Shown here: positions 36,186-45,489 of the stretch, piece after piece
Position numbering within the stretch: the first letter of the stretch is position 1
Layout of the letters: each line of letters starts with the position of its first letter
From: Marinobacter segnicrescens
GTDB taxonomy: Bacteria > Pseudomonadota > Gammaproteobacteria > Pseudomonadales > Oleiphilaceae
Reading direction: 5' to 3'
DNA length: 64,000 bases
Assembly (NCBI RefSeq): GCF_900111555.1
Contig: NZ_FOHZ01000008.1
Location: forward strand, 61,545-125,544
The notes under the pieces: generated by a model
The model's database searches: none
Seen by the model: only the letters and a program-made list of their open reading frames with translations
What the model was told of the DNA's origin: nothing
Made by a program: the position numbers and the translations under genes

Positions 36186-37382
36186 ATGGACTTTCCTGTT
36201 CTTTACCTTCGCAAGGGCGCCGAACGCCGTCTGAAAGCCGGACACCTTTGGGTCTACAGCAATGAAGTGGATACCCGCCGCTCGCCGCTGACGGATTTCG
36301 AGGCCGGCAGCCAGGCCCAGTTGCGTGCATCCAATGACAAGCCCCTGGGGACAGTGTTTGTTAATCCCCATGCCCTGATCTGCGGTCGGCTGATCAGCCG
36401 CAATGCCACCACCGGGATGACCCCGAAGCGGCTGACTGACAGGCTGGAAACTGCCTTGAAGTTGCGCGACCGGGTTTTTCCCGAGCCTTGGTACCGCTGG
36501 GTCTACGGGGATAGTGACGGCCTGTCAGGGCTGGTCATCGACCGTTTTGGTGATGTGGTTGTGGTACAGATTTCCACCGCCGGCATGGAGGCCATGAAAG
36601 AGGCCATCGTCCGGGGTGTGCAGCGCCTGGTGCATCCGGAAGCCATCATCCTCAAGAATGATGGCAAGATGCGTTCGGTGGAAGGGCTGCCCTCCTACGT
36701 GGAGCAGGTGGAGGGAGAGCCAGTTGACGTTCTCCAGGTTCGCGAAAACGGAGTGCTTTTCGAGGTGCCCCTGAGTGGTGGCCAGAAGACCGGCTGGTTC
36801 TATGACCACCGTATGAACCGCGCCCGCCTGCAGCAGTATAGTCCGGGGTGCCGGGTGCTGGATGTGTTCAGCTATGCTGGTGGCTGGGGCCTGCAGGCCG
36901 CGGCTGGTGGTGCCAGCTCCGTTACCTGTGTGGACAGCTCACGGCAGGCTCTGGCCTCGGTGCACCATAACGCTGCGCTCAACGGGTTCAATAATGTGGA
37001 CACCCTGGAGGGCGATGCCTTCGAGGTGCTCAAGGGCCTGGCAGATGATAAACAGAAGTTCGATATCGTCGTCCTGGACCCGCCGGCACTGATCCCCCGC
37101 CGTCGTGACCAGAAAGCCGGCGAGCAGGCCTATGCCCGCCTGAACCAGCTGGGTCTGCGCCTGCTGGAGCGAGACGGGTTGCTGGTCTCGGCGTCCTGCT
37201 CCATGCATCTGTCCCGGGACAAGCTGGTGGACATCATCCGCGGTAGTGCCCGCAAGGTAGACCGCTTCGTACAGCTCCTGGAGCAGGGCTATCAGGGCCC
37301 GGACCACCCCATGGTGCCGGGTATTCCTGAAACGGATTACCTGAAAGCCTGCTTTGTCCGTTCCCTGACCGAGTTTCTTTAA
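36186..37382 (+). CDS. rlmI: 23S rRNA (cytosine-C5) methyltransferase RlmI-like
   Basis: A 398-residue class I SAM methyltransferase. The N-terminal PUA domain has RKGAERRLKAGHLWVYSNEV. The SAM loop is VLDVFSYAGGWGLQAAAGGA, motif IV is LDPPALIP, and the catalytic Cys is in SASCSMHLS. RlmI methylates C1962 of 23S rRNA in E. coli; the close paralogue family makes RlmI the best match, though another member is possible. ATG 36186 is preferred to the TTG three bases earlier. The last four bases overlap the end of the convergent HAD gene. Confidence 0.88.
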   Translation: MDFPVLYLRKGAERRLKAGHLWVYSNEVDTRRSPLTDFEAGSQAQLRASNDKPLGTVFVNPHALICGRLISRNATTGMTPKRLTDRLETALKLRDRVFPEPWYRWVYGDSDGLSGLVIDRFGDVVVVQISTAGMEAMKEAIVRGVQRLVHPEAIILKNDGKMRSVEGLPSYVEQVEGEPVDVLQVRENGVLFEVPLSGGQKTGWFYDHRMNRARLQQYSPGCRVLDVFSYAGGWGLQAAAGGASSVTCVDSSRQALASVHHNAALNGFNNVDTLEGDAFEVLKGLADDKQKFDIVVLDPPALIPRRRDQKAGEQAYARLNQLGLRLLERDGLLVSASCSMHLSRDKLVDIIRGSARKVDRFVQLLEQGYQGPDHPMVPGIPETDYLKACFVRSLTEFL

Positions 37383-38035
37383 TCCCGTAACGACATAACG
37401 GGCCACCCCTGGTCCCTGGCGTACTGTTCCAGGGTCGGGTCCGGGTCCACCGCCACGGGGTTGTCTACCAGCTTCAGTAGCGGCAGGTCATTGTGACTGT
37501 CGCTATAGAACCAGGCGCCCTCCAGGCTTTCTCCGTGCTCCTCCAGCCATTCCCTGAGCCTGACGACCTTGCCGTCCTGGTAGGTAGGCACCCCGACAAT
37601 ATCACCGGTATAGCGACTGTCGACCACTTCTGGCTCCGTTGCCAGCAGGTGCTCGATGCCCATGGCCTCGGCGATGGGGCCGGTTACGAAGCGGTTGGTT
37701 GCAGTAATGATCATCAGCGTATGTCCCCGGTCCCGGTGGCTGGCGAGCAAGGTGTCGGCCTTGCGTTGATACAGGGGTTTGATCCGGCTGTTCATGAACG
37801 CCTTGCGCCAGGCAGCCACTTCTTCCGGGTCGCGTCCGGCAATGGGGGAAAGGGCAAAGCGCTGGTACCGGTATACGTCCAGCTCACCGTTAAGGTAGTC
37901 CTGGTAGAACTGGTCGTTCTGCTGTCGGTGGCTTTCGGGGTCCACCAGTTCTGCGTCTACGAGGAACTCTCCCCACGCATGGTCGCTGTCTCCTGCCAGC
38001 AGGGTGTTGTCCAGGTCGAAAATGGCCAGGGTCAA
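37379..38035 (-). CDS. HAD-IB family phosphatase (SerB-like)
   Basis: A 218-residue HAD hydrolase. Motif I is IFDLDNTLL (residues 5-13), motif II IITATNRF, motif III the Lys of YQDGKVVRL, and motif IV WFYSDSHNDLPLL. This spacing with a small helical cap matches the HAD-IB/PSPase-like subfamily found widely in proteobacteria with unknown substrate (sometimes annotated as CicA-like). The start is TTG 38035 behind AAGGAG at good spacing. It is divergent from rppH, with a 167-base shared upstream region. Confidence 0.85.
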   Translation of the reverse strand: MTLAIFDLDNTLLAGDSDHAWGEFLVDAELVDPESHRQQNDQFYQDYLNGELDVYRYQRFALSPIAGRDPEEVAAWRKAFMNSRIKPLYQRKADTLLASHRDRGHTLMIITATNRFVTGPIAEAMGIEHLLATEPEVVDSRYTGDIVGVPTYQDGKVVRLREWLEEHGESLEGAWFYSDSHNDLPLLKLVDNPVAVDPDPTLEQYARDQGWPVMSLRD

Positions 38036-38202
38036 GGGGATTCTCCTTCAGAGGTGCTTTTACAGGGTATTCTAACATGCTGAAAAAGAATGCCTGCTTC
38101 GTTTGCCGACCGGTAGGCTTTCTGTAAGAATGGAGTCAATCTGGAATAAAAGTCCCTTCAGAAAGGGGCTTCTTCCGTAACACTTTGAGACAGGACTGTG
38201 CC

Positions 38203-38733
38203 GTGATTGATTCAGACGGTTTCAGACCCAACGTCGGAATCATTCTGGCCAACCACAAGGGCGAGGTCTTGTGGGCGAGGCGGATCGGGCAGGACTCCTG
38301 GCAGTTTCCACAGGGTGGCATCAAGCACAACGAGTCACCGGAACAGGCTCTCTACCGGGAGCTGGCCGAGGAAGTCGGCCTGGGGGCAGGGGATGTGGAA
38401 ATCATCAGTTGTACCCGGGGCTGGCTGCGCTACCGCCTGCCGAGACGCATGGTGCGCCATAATTCGCGCCCCGTTTGTGTTGGCCAGAAACAGAAATGGT
38501 TCCTTCTGAGGATGCTTTCCCCGGATGCGTCTGTGCGGGTTGACCACACAGATTCGCCGGAATTCGATGGCTGGCAGTGGGTAAGCTACTGGTATCCGCT
38601 GGGGCAGGTGGTGTCTTTCAAGCGGGAGGTCTATCGCCGTGCCCTTCGAGAGCTGGCCCCCCGATTGTTCAGTACGGTAGATCAGTGGCAGCGTGCCGAA
38701 GAAGCACAGCGCCGACAGGACCAACAACAATGA
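38203..38733 (+). CDS. rppH: RNA pyrophosphohydrolase RppH
   Basis: A 176-residue Nudix enzyme that removes pyrophosphate from mRNA 5' ends and so triggers decay. The N-terminus [14 protein letters not shown] is the family signature, and the Nudix box spans [20 protein letters not shown] (about residues 38-57). GTG 38203 behind ACAGGACT is preferred to TTG 38185, since family members start right at this signature. It is followed at once by ptsP, a common pairing. Confidence 0.95.
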   Translation: MIDSDGFRPNVGIILANHKGEVLWARRIGQDSWQFPQGGIKHNESPEQALYRELAEEVGLGAGDVEIISCTRGWLRYRLPRRMVRHNSRPVCVGQKQKWFLLRMLSPDASVRVDHTDSPEFDGWQWVSYWYPLGQVVSFKREVYRRALRELAPRLFSTVDQWQRAEEAQRRQDQQQ

Positions 38734-38749
38734 CGGATTGACACCCGAT

Positions 38750-41059
38750 ATGCTCGGTATCTTGCGAAGTATTGTTCAGGAAGTAAACGGTGCCAGGGAC
38801 CTTCAGGAGGCGCTGGACATTATCGTTTCGCGGGTACAGGCAGCCATGAACACCGAGGTGTGTTCCGTCTACTTGCTGGATCCAGTGTCCAATCGCTACA
38901 TCCTGATGGCGACCGAGGGTCTCCACAAAAAGGCCGTCGGCAAGGTCAGCCTGGCCCACTCCGAGGGCCTGGTGGGCCTGGTAGGCTCCCGGGAGGAGCC
39001 CATCAACCTTGAGGATGCGCCGTCCCACCCGCGCTACCGCTATTTCCCCGAGACCGGTGAGGAGCGTTTTCGATCGTTTCTCGGTGTACCCATCATTCAC
39101 CATCGTCGGGTGCTGGGTGTGCTGGTCGTACAACAGCGTGAAGCGTCCCGTAACTTTGACGAGGGTGAGGAAGCCTTCCTGGTCACCGTCTCTGCGCAGC
39201 TCGCGGGCGTTATTGCCCACAGCGAAGCCACCGGCGCCATCAGTGGTATGTCCCTCACCGGTGAAGAGGCCCGGGATGTGTCCTTCAACGGTGTGCCAGG
39301 TGCGCCGGGTGTCGCGATCGGCAAGGGCGTGGTGGTCTATCCCCCGGCAGACCTGGATGCTGTGCCCGAGAAGATTGCGGACGACCCCGAGGCTGAGCTG
39401 GCCTCGTTCCGGGAGGCCGTCAGCGCCGTGCAGGAAGATATCCAGAGGGTGTCGCAGCGACTCTCTGACCAGCTCAGGCCGGAAGAACAGGCGTTGTTTG
39501 ATGTGTACCTGCGCATGCTGGGTGACAATGCCCTGCCGGGGGAGGTCGCCAATCGTATCCAGGGCGAAGGCCTCTGGGCCCAGGGGGCGCTCAAGCAGGT
39601 GGTGAACCAGTATGTGCGCCATTTCGAGATGATGGATGATCACTACCTGCGGGAGCGGGCAGTGGATATCCGTGACCTGGGTCGTCGTATCCTGTCCCAC
39701 TTGCAGGAAGGGGACACCCGCGAGCTGGATTATCCGGAAAATACGGTGCTGGTCAGCGAGGAGCTGACCCCCGCGATGCTGGGCGAGGTGCCCCGTGGGA
39801 GGCTGGTGGGGCTGGTTTCCGTGCGCGGCTCCAGTAACTCCCATGTGGCGATCCTGGCCCGTGCCATGGGTGTGCCCACCGTAATGGGGCTGGTTGATAT
39901 CCCGGTGAACCAGCTTGATGGCAAGGAGCTGGTGGTCGATGGTTTCGAGGGGCAGATCTTTGCCTCGCCCTCCGCCGAGTTGCGAAGTTTCTATAAGGAA
40001 ATCTGCGACGAGGAAGACGAACTTTTCCGGGGTCTGGAGGCATTGCGGGACAAGCCCTGTGTCACCACCGACGGCCACCGGGTATCGTTGCTGGTCAACA
40101 CCGGCCTGATGACCGATGTGGTCCGCTCCCTGAGCCACGGTGCTGAGGGCATCGGGCTCTACCGTACGGAAGTGCCCTTCATGATCAAGGAACGGTTTCC
40201 GTCAGAGCAAGAGCAGCGAGAATACTACCGGGAGCAGCTCGAAGCCTTTGCCCCCAACCCGGTTACCATGCGTACCCTGGACATTGGCGGTGACAAGGCC
40301 CTGAGCTATTTCCCGATCAGCGAGGAGAACCCCTTCCTGGGCTGGCGGGGTATCCGTATCAGCCTCGATCACCCGGAGATATTCCTGGTGCAGGTGCGAG
40401 CCATGCTGAAAGCCAGTGAGGGCTTTAACAACCTGCAAATCATGCTGCCAATGATCAGCAATATTTCCGAGGTGGAGGAGTCCCTGCACCTGATCTACCG
40501 GGTTTACCATGAGGTCCGGGAGGAAGGCTATCAGATCCACATGCCCCGGGTAGGGGTGATGATTGAAGTCCCGGCCGCGGTCTACCAGGTGAGGGAACTG
40601 GCCGAGCGGGTTGACTTCCTGTCTGTTGGCTCCAATGACTTGACCCAGTACCTGCTGGCGGTGGACCGGAATAATCCCCGGGTAGCCCAGCTCTACCATT
40701 CCTACCACCCTGCTGTACTGCAGGCACTGGTCCGCATTGCCCAGGATGCCCATGCCGTGGGCAAGCCGGTAACCATCTGCGGCGAACTTGCCGGAGACCC
40801 CGGGGGCGCCCTTTTGCTCATGGCGATGGGCTACGACGCCCTGTCCATGAACGCGGCCAGCCTGCCCAAGGTCAAGTCTGTGATTCGAAGCATCAGCCGG
40901 GAATGGGCGGCGCAGCTGTTGGAGGATGTCCTGTTGCTGGATTCGCCCCACGTCATCAAGAGCTGTGTCGACCTGGCCCTTCGCAGTGCCGGCTTTGCCC
41001 GCTACCTGCGTCCGGGGCGCGGTGCGGTGCCGGTGACCAGTTTCGAGAGTTCCCAGTAA
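38750..41059 (+). CDS. ptsP: Phosphoenolpyruvate-protein phosphotransferase of the nitrogen PTS
   Basis: About 769 residues. An N-terminal GAF domain (roughly 1-150; it senses glutamine and 2-oxoglutarate in relatives) precedes the enzyme I body: the N-terminal EI domain (GVPGAPGVAIGKGVVV), the swivelling His in RGSSNSHVAILARAMG, and the PEP-binding barrel with TLDIGGDKALSYF and SVGSNDLTQYLLA. EI-Ntr passes phosphate from PEP to NPr and EIIA-Ntr, linking carbon and nitrogen status. ATG 38750 gives the family's usual opening MLGILRSIVQEVN; an upstream in-frame GTG at 38693 would overlap rppH by 41 bases. Confidence 0.96.
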   Translation: MLGILRSIVQEVNGARDLQEALDIIVSRVQAAMNTEVCSVYLLDPVSNRYILMATEGLHKKAVGKVSLAHSEGLVGLVGSREEPINLEDAPSHPRYRYFPETGEERFRSFLGVPIIHHRRVLGVLVVQQREASRNFDEGEEAFLVTVSAQLAGVIAHSEATGAISGMSLTGEEARDVSFNGVPGAPGVAIGKGVVVYPPADLDAVPEKIADDPEAELASFREAVSAVQEDIQRVSQRLSDQLRPEEQALFDVYLRMLGDNALPGEVANRIQGEGLWAQGALKQVVNQYVRHFEMMDDHYLRERAVDIRDLGRRILSHLQEGDTRELDYPENTVLVSEELTPAMLGEVPRGRLVGLVSVRGSSNSHVAILARAMGVPTVMGLVDIPVNQLDGKELVVDGFEGQIFASPSAELRSFYKEICDEEDELFRGLEALRDKPCVTTDGHRVSLLVNTGLMTDVVRSLSHGAEGIGLYRTEVPFMIKERFPSEQEQREYYREQLEAFAPNPVTMRTLDIGGDKALSYFPISEENPFLGWRGIRISLDHPEIFLVQVRAMLKASEGFNNLQIMLPMISNISEVEESLHLIYRVYHEVREEGYQIHMPRVGVMIEVPAAVYQVRELAERVDFLSVGSNDLTQYLLAVDRNNPRVAQLYHSYHPAVLQALVRIAQDAHAVGKPVTICGELAGDPGGALLLMAMGYDALSMNAASLPKVKSVIRSISREWAAQLLEDVLLLDSPHVIKSCVDLALRSAGFARYLRPGRGAVPVTSFESSQ

Positions 41060-41172
41060 CGCGGTGTCTGCCCCAAGGCCATTTCTGGGGTGAGTACTCT
41101 AATTCAGGCTGGTAGCCTGATGTCTGATGACGGTGGAAAGCGACGCCGGCGCACCGGCCTTGGGAGGGCATC

Positions 41173-42402
41173 ATGACGACAGAACCGACCCAGCTCAGAC
41201 CTGCACCCCGTATCGGCCTTGCCCTTGGTGGTGGCGGACCGCTCGGTGGCATCTACGAGATTGGCGCCTTGCGGGCGCTTGACGAGGCACTCGACGGCCT
41301 GGACTTCAACAACCTGGAAGTCTACGTGGGTGTTAATGCCGGCGCTTTTGTCGCGGCCAACCTGGCCAACCAGCTCACTACGGCCCAGCTGTGCCGGATT
41401 TTTGTCCGCCATGAGGCCGAAGTGCATCCATTTCACCCGGAGGTTTTCTATCGTCCGGCACTGCGGGAAATGGGGCGGCGCCTGCGGGCGGTTCCCGGCC
41501 TGCTCGGCAGCGCGGTCTCCCGTTTTGTGCGCAACCCCCACGATCAGAGTTTCCTGGAAGCCATGACCATCCTGGCCCAGGCGGCGCCGGCTGGCCTGTT
41601 TGATAATACAGCGCTCGAGGCATACCTGGAGCGGGCGTTCACCATATCCGGGCGCACTAATGACTTCCGGGAACTGCGCCGGCAGCTCTATGTGATTGCG
41701 GTGGATGTGGAAACAACAGACGCGGTCTGTTTTGGCGAAGAGGGGCTGGACCATATCCCGGTTTCCCGGGCGATCCAGGCCAGCATGGCCTCACCGGGGC
41801 TGTACGTCCCGGTGCAGGTGGAAGGCCGGTATTGCGTGGACGGCACGCTCCGCAAGGGGCTGCATGCCTCGGTTGCCCTGGACAAGGGTGCCGACCTTGT
41901 CCTGGCCATCAATCCCCAGGTACCCATCGATGCCCGTGCGGCCGAAGCGGCCGGCACCATGCATGCGGACGAACTCACCGGTTCCGGCATGCCCAACCTG
42001 CTGTCCCAGATGTACCGCACGATGGTCTATTCCCGGATCCAGAAGGGCATCGCCCAATACGCGCGGGATTATCCGGACCAGGATGTGGTGCTGTTCGAGC
42101 CTACCCGCGAGGACGCCGTACTCTTCAACTCCAGCGTGTTCAGCTTCCGTTCCCGCCGCCAGGTGTGTGAACACGCCTATCAGATGACCCGCCGTGACCT
42201 GTTGCGACGGGCAGACGAGCTGGAGCCGCTACTGGCCAGGCAGGGTATTCGCCTGAACCGAGATGTGCTCGAGGACAGCGAACGTACCATCAGTACGGCG
42301 CTATACGGAGAGACACTGCCTTTGTATGTGGCGAAGAAGCGCAAGCTGAAGGAAGGCAGAAGCGTATTTGGAAGCGTGATCCGGATTCTGAACCGGGCAT
42401 GA
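41173..42402 (+). CDS. Patatin-like protein lacking the catalytic serine
   Basis: A 409-residue patatin-fold protein. The glycine-rich oxyanion loop LALGGGGPLGGIYEIGALRA is intact (about residues 16-35), but the nucleophile elbow GxSxG reads VGVNAG, so Asn55 (codon AAT at 41335) stands where Ser is expected. The partner Asp is present (Asp223 in VDGTLRKG). No signal peptide is seen. ATG 41173 follows GGGAGG. It may be a pseudo-enzyme or bind lipids without hydrolysis. It is convergent with the DUF971 gene, with 16 bases between. Confidence 0.85.
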   Translation: MTTEPTQLRPAPRIGLALGGGGPLGGIYEIGALRALDEALDGLDFNNLEVYVGVNAGAFVAANLANQLTTAQLCRIFVRHEAEVHPFHPEVFYRPALREMGRRLRAVPGLLGSAVSRFVRNPHDQSFLEAMTILAQAAPAGLFDNTALEAYLERAFTISGRTNDFRELRRQLYVIAVDVETTDAVCFGEEGLDHIPVSRAIQASMASPGLYVPVQVEGRYCVDGTLRKGLHASVALDKGADLVLAINPQVPIDARAAEAAGTMHADELTGSGMPNLLSQMYRTMVYSRIQKGIAQYARDYPDQDVVLFEPTREDAVLFNSSVFSFRSRRQVCEHAYQMTRRDLLRRADELEPLLARQGIRLNRDVLEDSERTISTALYGETLPLYVAKKRKLKEGRSVFGSVIRILNRA

Positions 42403-42418
42403 GTTCATCCTGGCTGGC

Positions 42419-42808
42419 TCAGTGCTGACCTGTTCCGCCAAATGACTGCGGCCCGGATTCACGGCTGCCCCCCTCAGCAGCCAGGCGCTCCAGGTAGTCG
42501 TCCCAGTACGCCTGCTGGTTGTGGCCAAGATCCCAGAGGTAGTCCCAGGTAAACAGTCCTGAGTCATGGCCGTCGCTGAAGCTGAGCTTCAGGGCGTAGT
42601 TGCCGACCATTTCCGCACCCGTCACCACCACGTCCTTTTTCCCGGTCTGCAGGGTGCCGGGACCGGCGCCATGACCGCGCACCTCCGCGGATGGTGACCA
42701 GACCCGCAGGAATTCAAAGGGGAGCTCGAAGCGCGTGCCGTCGTTGTAATCCAGCTGCAACAGCCGGCTCTGCTTGCGAATGCGAATGTCGTAAGGACGT
42801 TGGGTCAT
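42419..42808 (-). CDS. DUF971 (gamma-butyrobetaine hydroxylase-like N-terminal) protein
   Basis: A 129-residue protein with the DUF971 pattern: IRIRKQSRLLQLDYNDGTR, FLRVWSPSAEVRGH, and the closing FSDGHDSGLFTWDYLWDLG. In some proteins this domain binds zinc or iron or assists Fe-S proteins; as a free-standing protein its role is unknown. It lies 57 bases downstream of hslU on the same strand, the usual place in Pseudomonas-like genomes. Confidence 0.88.
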   Translation of the reverse strand: MTQRPYDIRIRKQSRLLQLDYNDGTRFELPFEFLRVWSPSAEVRGHGAGPGTLQTGKKDVVVTGAEMVGNYALKLSFSDGHDSGLFTWDYLWDLGHNQQAYWDDYLERLAAEGGSRESGPQSFGGTGQH

Positions 42809-42865
42809 GGTGATTCCGCAAGCCCCGGATGCCCTGAGAGGACCCCCGGGGCGGTCGTGGCCAGT

Positions 42866-44194
42866 TTAAAGAATGTAGCGACTGAGATCCTCGTCTTCCG
42901 ACAGGTCGCCCAGCTTCTCGTCCACGTATTCCGCGGTTACTTCAAAGCCGTCAGTAACCTTGTCACCGGCATCGTAGGACAGACTTTCCAGCAGCCGTTC
43001 CATCACGGTATGGAGGCGGCGGGCGCCGATATTCTCGGTGGTTTCGTTCACCTTCCAGGCGACTTCGGCGAGGCGACGGATGGCGTCGTCACTGAAGGTC
43101 AGTTTCACGCCCTCGGTTCCCATCAATGCTTCGTACTGTTGTACCAGCGACGCATCCGGCTCTGTCAGGATGCGGCGGAAGTCCTCCGGTGACAGGGCCT
43201 GTAGCTCCACCCGGATGGGCAGGCGCCCTTGCAGTTCCGGAATCAGGTCCGACGGTTTGGACAGGTGGAAGGCGCCAGAGGCAATGAACAGGATGTGGTC
43301 GGTACGCACGGTGCCATACTTGGTGCTCACGGTGCTGCCTTCAATCAGCGGCAGCAGGTCGCGCTGGACACCCTCGCGGGATACGTCGGCGGAGGCATTC
43401 TCGGAACGCTTGGCCACCTTGTCGATTTCGTCGAGAAACACGATGCCGTTCTGCTCGACGGATTCGATAGCCTTTTGCTTGATCTCCTCCTCGTTCACCA
43501 GCTTGGCGGCTTCCTCGTCCTTTACCTGGCGCATGGCGTCCGCCACTTTCATCTTGCGGGTCTTGCGACGGTCCTGGGACAGGTTGGAGAACATGTTCTG
43601 CAGCTGGCTGGTCATTTCCTCCATGCCGGGAGGCGCCATGATTTCCACGCCGGCGGCGGAGTTGCGCAGGTCGATCTCGATTTCCTTGTCGTCCAGCTCG
43701 CCTTCCCGCAGCTTCTTGCGGAACAGCTGGCGGGTAGAGGAATCCTCCCGGGGGTGGCTGTCCTCCTGGAAATTCCGGGGCGGTGGCAGCAGGGCGTCGA
43801 GAATGCGTTCCTCGGCGGCGTCCAGGGCCCGGTTTTCGTGACGCTTCATTTCCTTTTCGCGGAGCATCTTGATGGCCATGTCCGCCAGGTCGCGGATGAT
43901 GGATTCCACATCACGGCCCACGTAGCCCACCTCAGTGAACTTGGTCGCTTCCACCTTGAGGAAGGGCGCATCGGCGAGCTTGGCCAGGCGACGGGCGATC
44001 TCGGTCTTGCCCACGCCGGTGGGGCCGATCATCAGGATGTTCTTGGGGGTAATTTCATCCCGCAGGGTGCTGTCGAGCTGCATCCGGCGCCAGCGGTTGC
44101 GCAGGGCGATGGCGACGGCACGCTTGGCTTCTTCCTGGCCAACGATGTGTTTGTTCAGCTCGTGGACAATTTCGCGGGGAGTCATTGCAGACAT
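42866..44194 (-). CDS. hslU: ATP-dependent protease ATPase subunit HslU
   Basis: A 442-residue AAA+ unfoldase that feeds the HslV peptidase. Visible: N-domain [20 protein letters not shown], Walker [12 protein letters not shown] (about 57-67), the I domain (roughly 110-240), Walker [13 protein letters not shown] and the C-terminal EDLSRYIL tail that docks into HslV. ATG 44194 is chosen, with GGAG six bases ahead; an open frame extends to 44308 across hslV but has no homology. It is 13 bases downstream of hslV. Confidence 0.99.
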   Translation of the reverse strand: MSAMTPREIVHELNKHIVGQEEAKRAVAIALRNRWRRMQLDSTLRDEITPKNILMIGPTGVGKTEIARRLAKLADAPFLKVEATKFTEVGYVGRDVESIIRDLADMAIKMLREKEMKRHENRALDAAEERILDALLPPPRNFQEDSHPREDSSTRQLFRKKLREGELDDKEIEIDLRNSAAGVEIMAPPGMEEMTSQLQNMFSNLSQDRRKTRKMKVADAMRQVKDEEAAKLVNEEEIKQKAIESVEQNGIVFLDEIDKVAKRSENASADVSREGVQRDLLPLIEGSTVSTKYGTVRTDHILFIASGAFHLSKPSDLIPELQGRLPIRVELQALSPEDFRRILTEPDASLVQQYEALMGTEGVKLTFSDDAIRRLAEVAWKVNETTENIGARRLHTVMERLLESLSYDAGDKVTDGFEVTAEYVDEKLGDLSEDEDLSRYIL

Positions 44195-44207
44195 GGTAGC
44201 TCCGGGT

Positions 44208-44738
44208 TCAGTCGTTGGCTGAGAGCACTTCAAGGGTGCGGTTGTGATTGGTGTAGATGCAGATGTCGGCGGCGATATCCAGGCCTTTCTCGACGATTTC
44301 GTGGGCACTTAACTCAGTGTTTTCCAGCAGTGCGCGCGCCGATGCCTGGGCGAACGGGCCGCCGGAGCCAATGGCGATCAGGCCCTGTTCCGGCTCGATA
44401 ACGTCACCATTGCCGGTAATGATCAGGGAGGCAGTCTTGTCCGCCACTGCCAGCAGGGCTTCCAGCCTGCGCAGGGCGCGGTCGGTGCGCCAGTCCTTTG
44501 CCAATTCCACGGCCGCCCGGGTCAGGTTGCCCTGGTGTTTTTCCAGCTGGGCCTCGAATCGCTCGAAAAGGGTGAATGCATCGGCGGTACCGCCGGCGAA
44601 GCCAGCCAGCACCTGGCCATTGTATAGACGGCGCACCTTGCGGGCATTGCCCTTCATGACGGTATTGCCAAGGGACACCTGGCCATCGCCGCCCATGGCG
44701 ACTTCGTCATCACGGCGAACGGATAGTATCGTGGTCAT
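44208..44738 (-). CDS. hslV: ATP-dependent protease peptidase subunit HslV
   Basis: A 176-residue proteasome-like peptidase. The mature N-terminus TTILSVRRD exposes the catalytic Thr after Met removal, and [14 protein letters not shown] with [17 protein letters not shown] follow as in all HslV. ATG 44738 is preceded by GGAG five bases away. It works as a double hexamer with HslU on heat-shock and misfolded substrates. No clear sigma-32 promoter was identified in the 85 bases upstream. Confidence 0.99.
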   Translation of the reverse strand: MTTILSVRRDDEVAMGGDGQVSLGNTVMKGNARKVRRLYNGQVLAGFAGGTADAFTLFERFEAQLEKHQGNLTRAAVELAKDWRTDRALRRLEALLAVADKTASLIITGNGDVIEPEQGLIAIGSGGPFAQASARALLENTELSAHEIVEKGLDIAADICIYTNHNRTLEVLSAND

Positions 44739-44823
44739 CGGGGCTCCATTTGCTGAAATCGAAGTGATTTCCGAGATATGGAGCCGGCTCCCGGGATTTC
44801 AAGGTGCATGGCCAGCCCCTTGG

Positions 44824-45471
44824 TCACTCCTTGGGAATCTTCCGCACCAGAGGCTGGATATTGATGGCCACCAGTTTGTCTACCGCCGAATTCATCTGGC
44901 TGCGGCTGTCGAACGGGCCGACATTAACCCGGTACCAGGTCTTGCCTTCATCGGTTGTGATCTGCGACACCTTCGTTTGCAGTCCCTGGAAGGCAATCTG
45001 CGCGCGCTGGCGTTCGGCGTCCCCGGCGGTTCGGAAGGAGCCAGCCTGGACCAGGTAGCGGAAGTCCTGGGTGGCAGGGCTGGGGGTATATTCCTCCACA
45101 GTGGGCGGCACCACTTCGGACTCCGGCAGCATGTCGTAGAACTTGAACTTGGGCCCCTGCTCCGTGTTCTGCTCCGGTTTGCTGGTGGCAGGTTTTGAGG
45201 GCTGGCTGACTGCAGGTTGCCGCTGCTCGGGTGCCGCGCCATCCACCGGCTCAAGGGTATTGAGGTAGACAATAAAACCGATAAAGGCACCGACGGCTGC
45301 CAGTGACAGGATCCAGCGCACAGATAATCCTCCGCTCTGTTTGCGGGCCGCCGCGGGGCGGGGAGAGGGTTTGCGGGATTTTTCCGCGCGCACACGGGTC
45401 TTCCGGGGAGGCGGTGAACTGTTCACCGCGCCCTTACCGGAGGACTGTTTGCGGGCGTAATCCCTGGCCAA
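44824..45471 (-). CDS. SPOR domain protein (FtsN-like)
   Basis: A 215-residue single-pass membrane protein. A basic cytoplasmic N-terminus (about 1-48), one membrane helix (about 53-70, ILSLAAVGAFIGFIVYL), a Pro/Gln-rich periplasmic linker, and a C-terminal SPOR domain (about 138-212, with YLVQAGSFRTAGDAERQRA and YRVNVGPFDSRSQM) that binds denuded septal peptidoglycan. The start is TTG 45471 behind GGAG. The place between argS and hslV is where Pseudomonas-like genomes carry an FtsN-type gene, so a cell-division role is likely. Confidence 0.88.
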   Translation of the reverse strand: MARDYARKQSSGKGAVNSSPPPRKTRVRAEKSRKPSPRPAAARKQSGGLSVRWILSLAAVGAFIGFIVYLNTLEPVDGAAPEQRQPAVSQPSKPATSKPEQNTEQGPKFKFYDMLPESEVVPPTVEEYTPSPATQDFRYLVQAGSFRTAGDAERQRAQIAFQGLQTKVSQITTDEGKTWYRVNVGPFDSRSQMNSAVDKLVAINIQPLVRKIPKE

Positions 45472-45489
45472 TTCGTGGTCTCCAGCCGG

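Noticed and set aside
38669..40138. Long reverse-strand open frame (489 codons) opposite rppH/ptsP
   Set aside because: It mirrors the high-GC codon structure of ptsP, its composition is His/Gln/Gly-rich and it matches no family; ptsP on the other strand has complete, ordered domains.
43229..44401. Forward open frame (390 codons) opposite hslU/hslV
   Set aside because: Antisense shadow of two well-defined protease genes; no recognisable domain.
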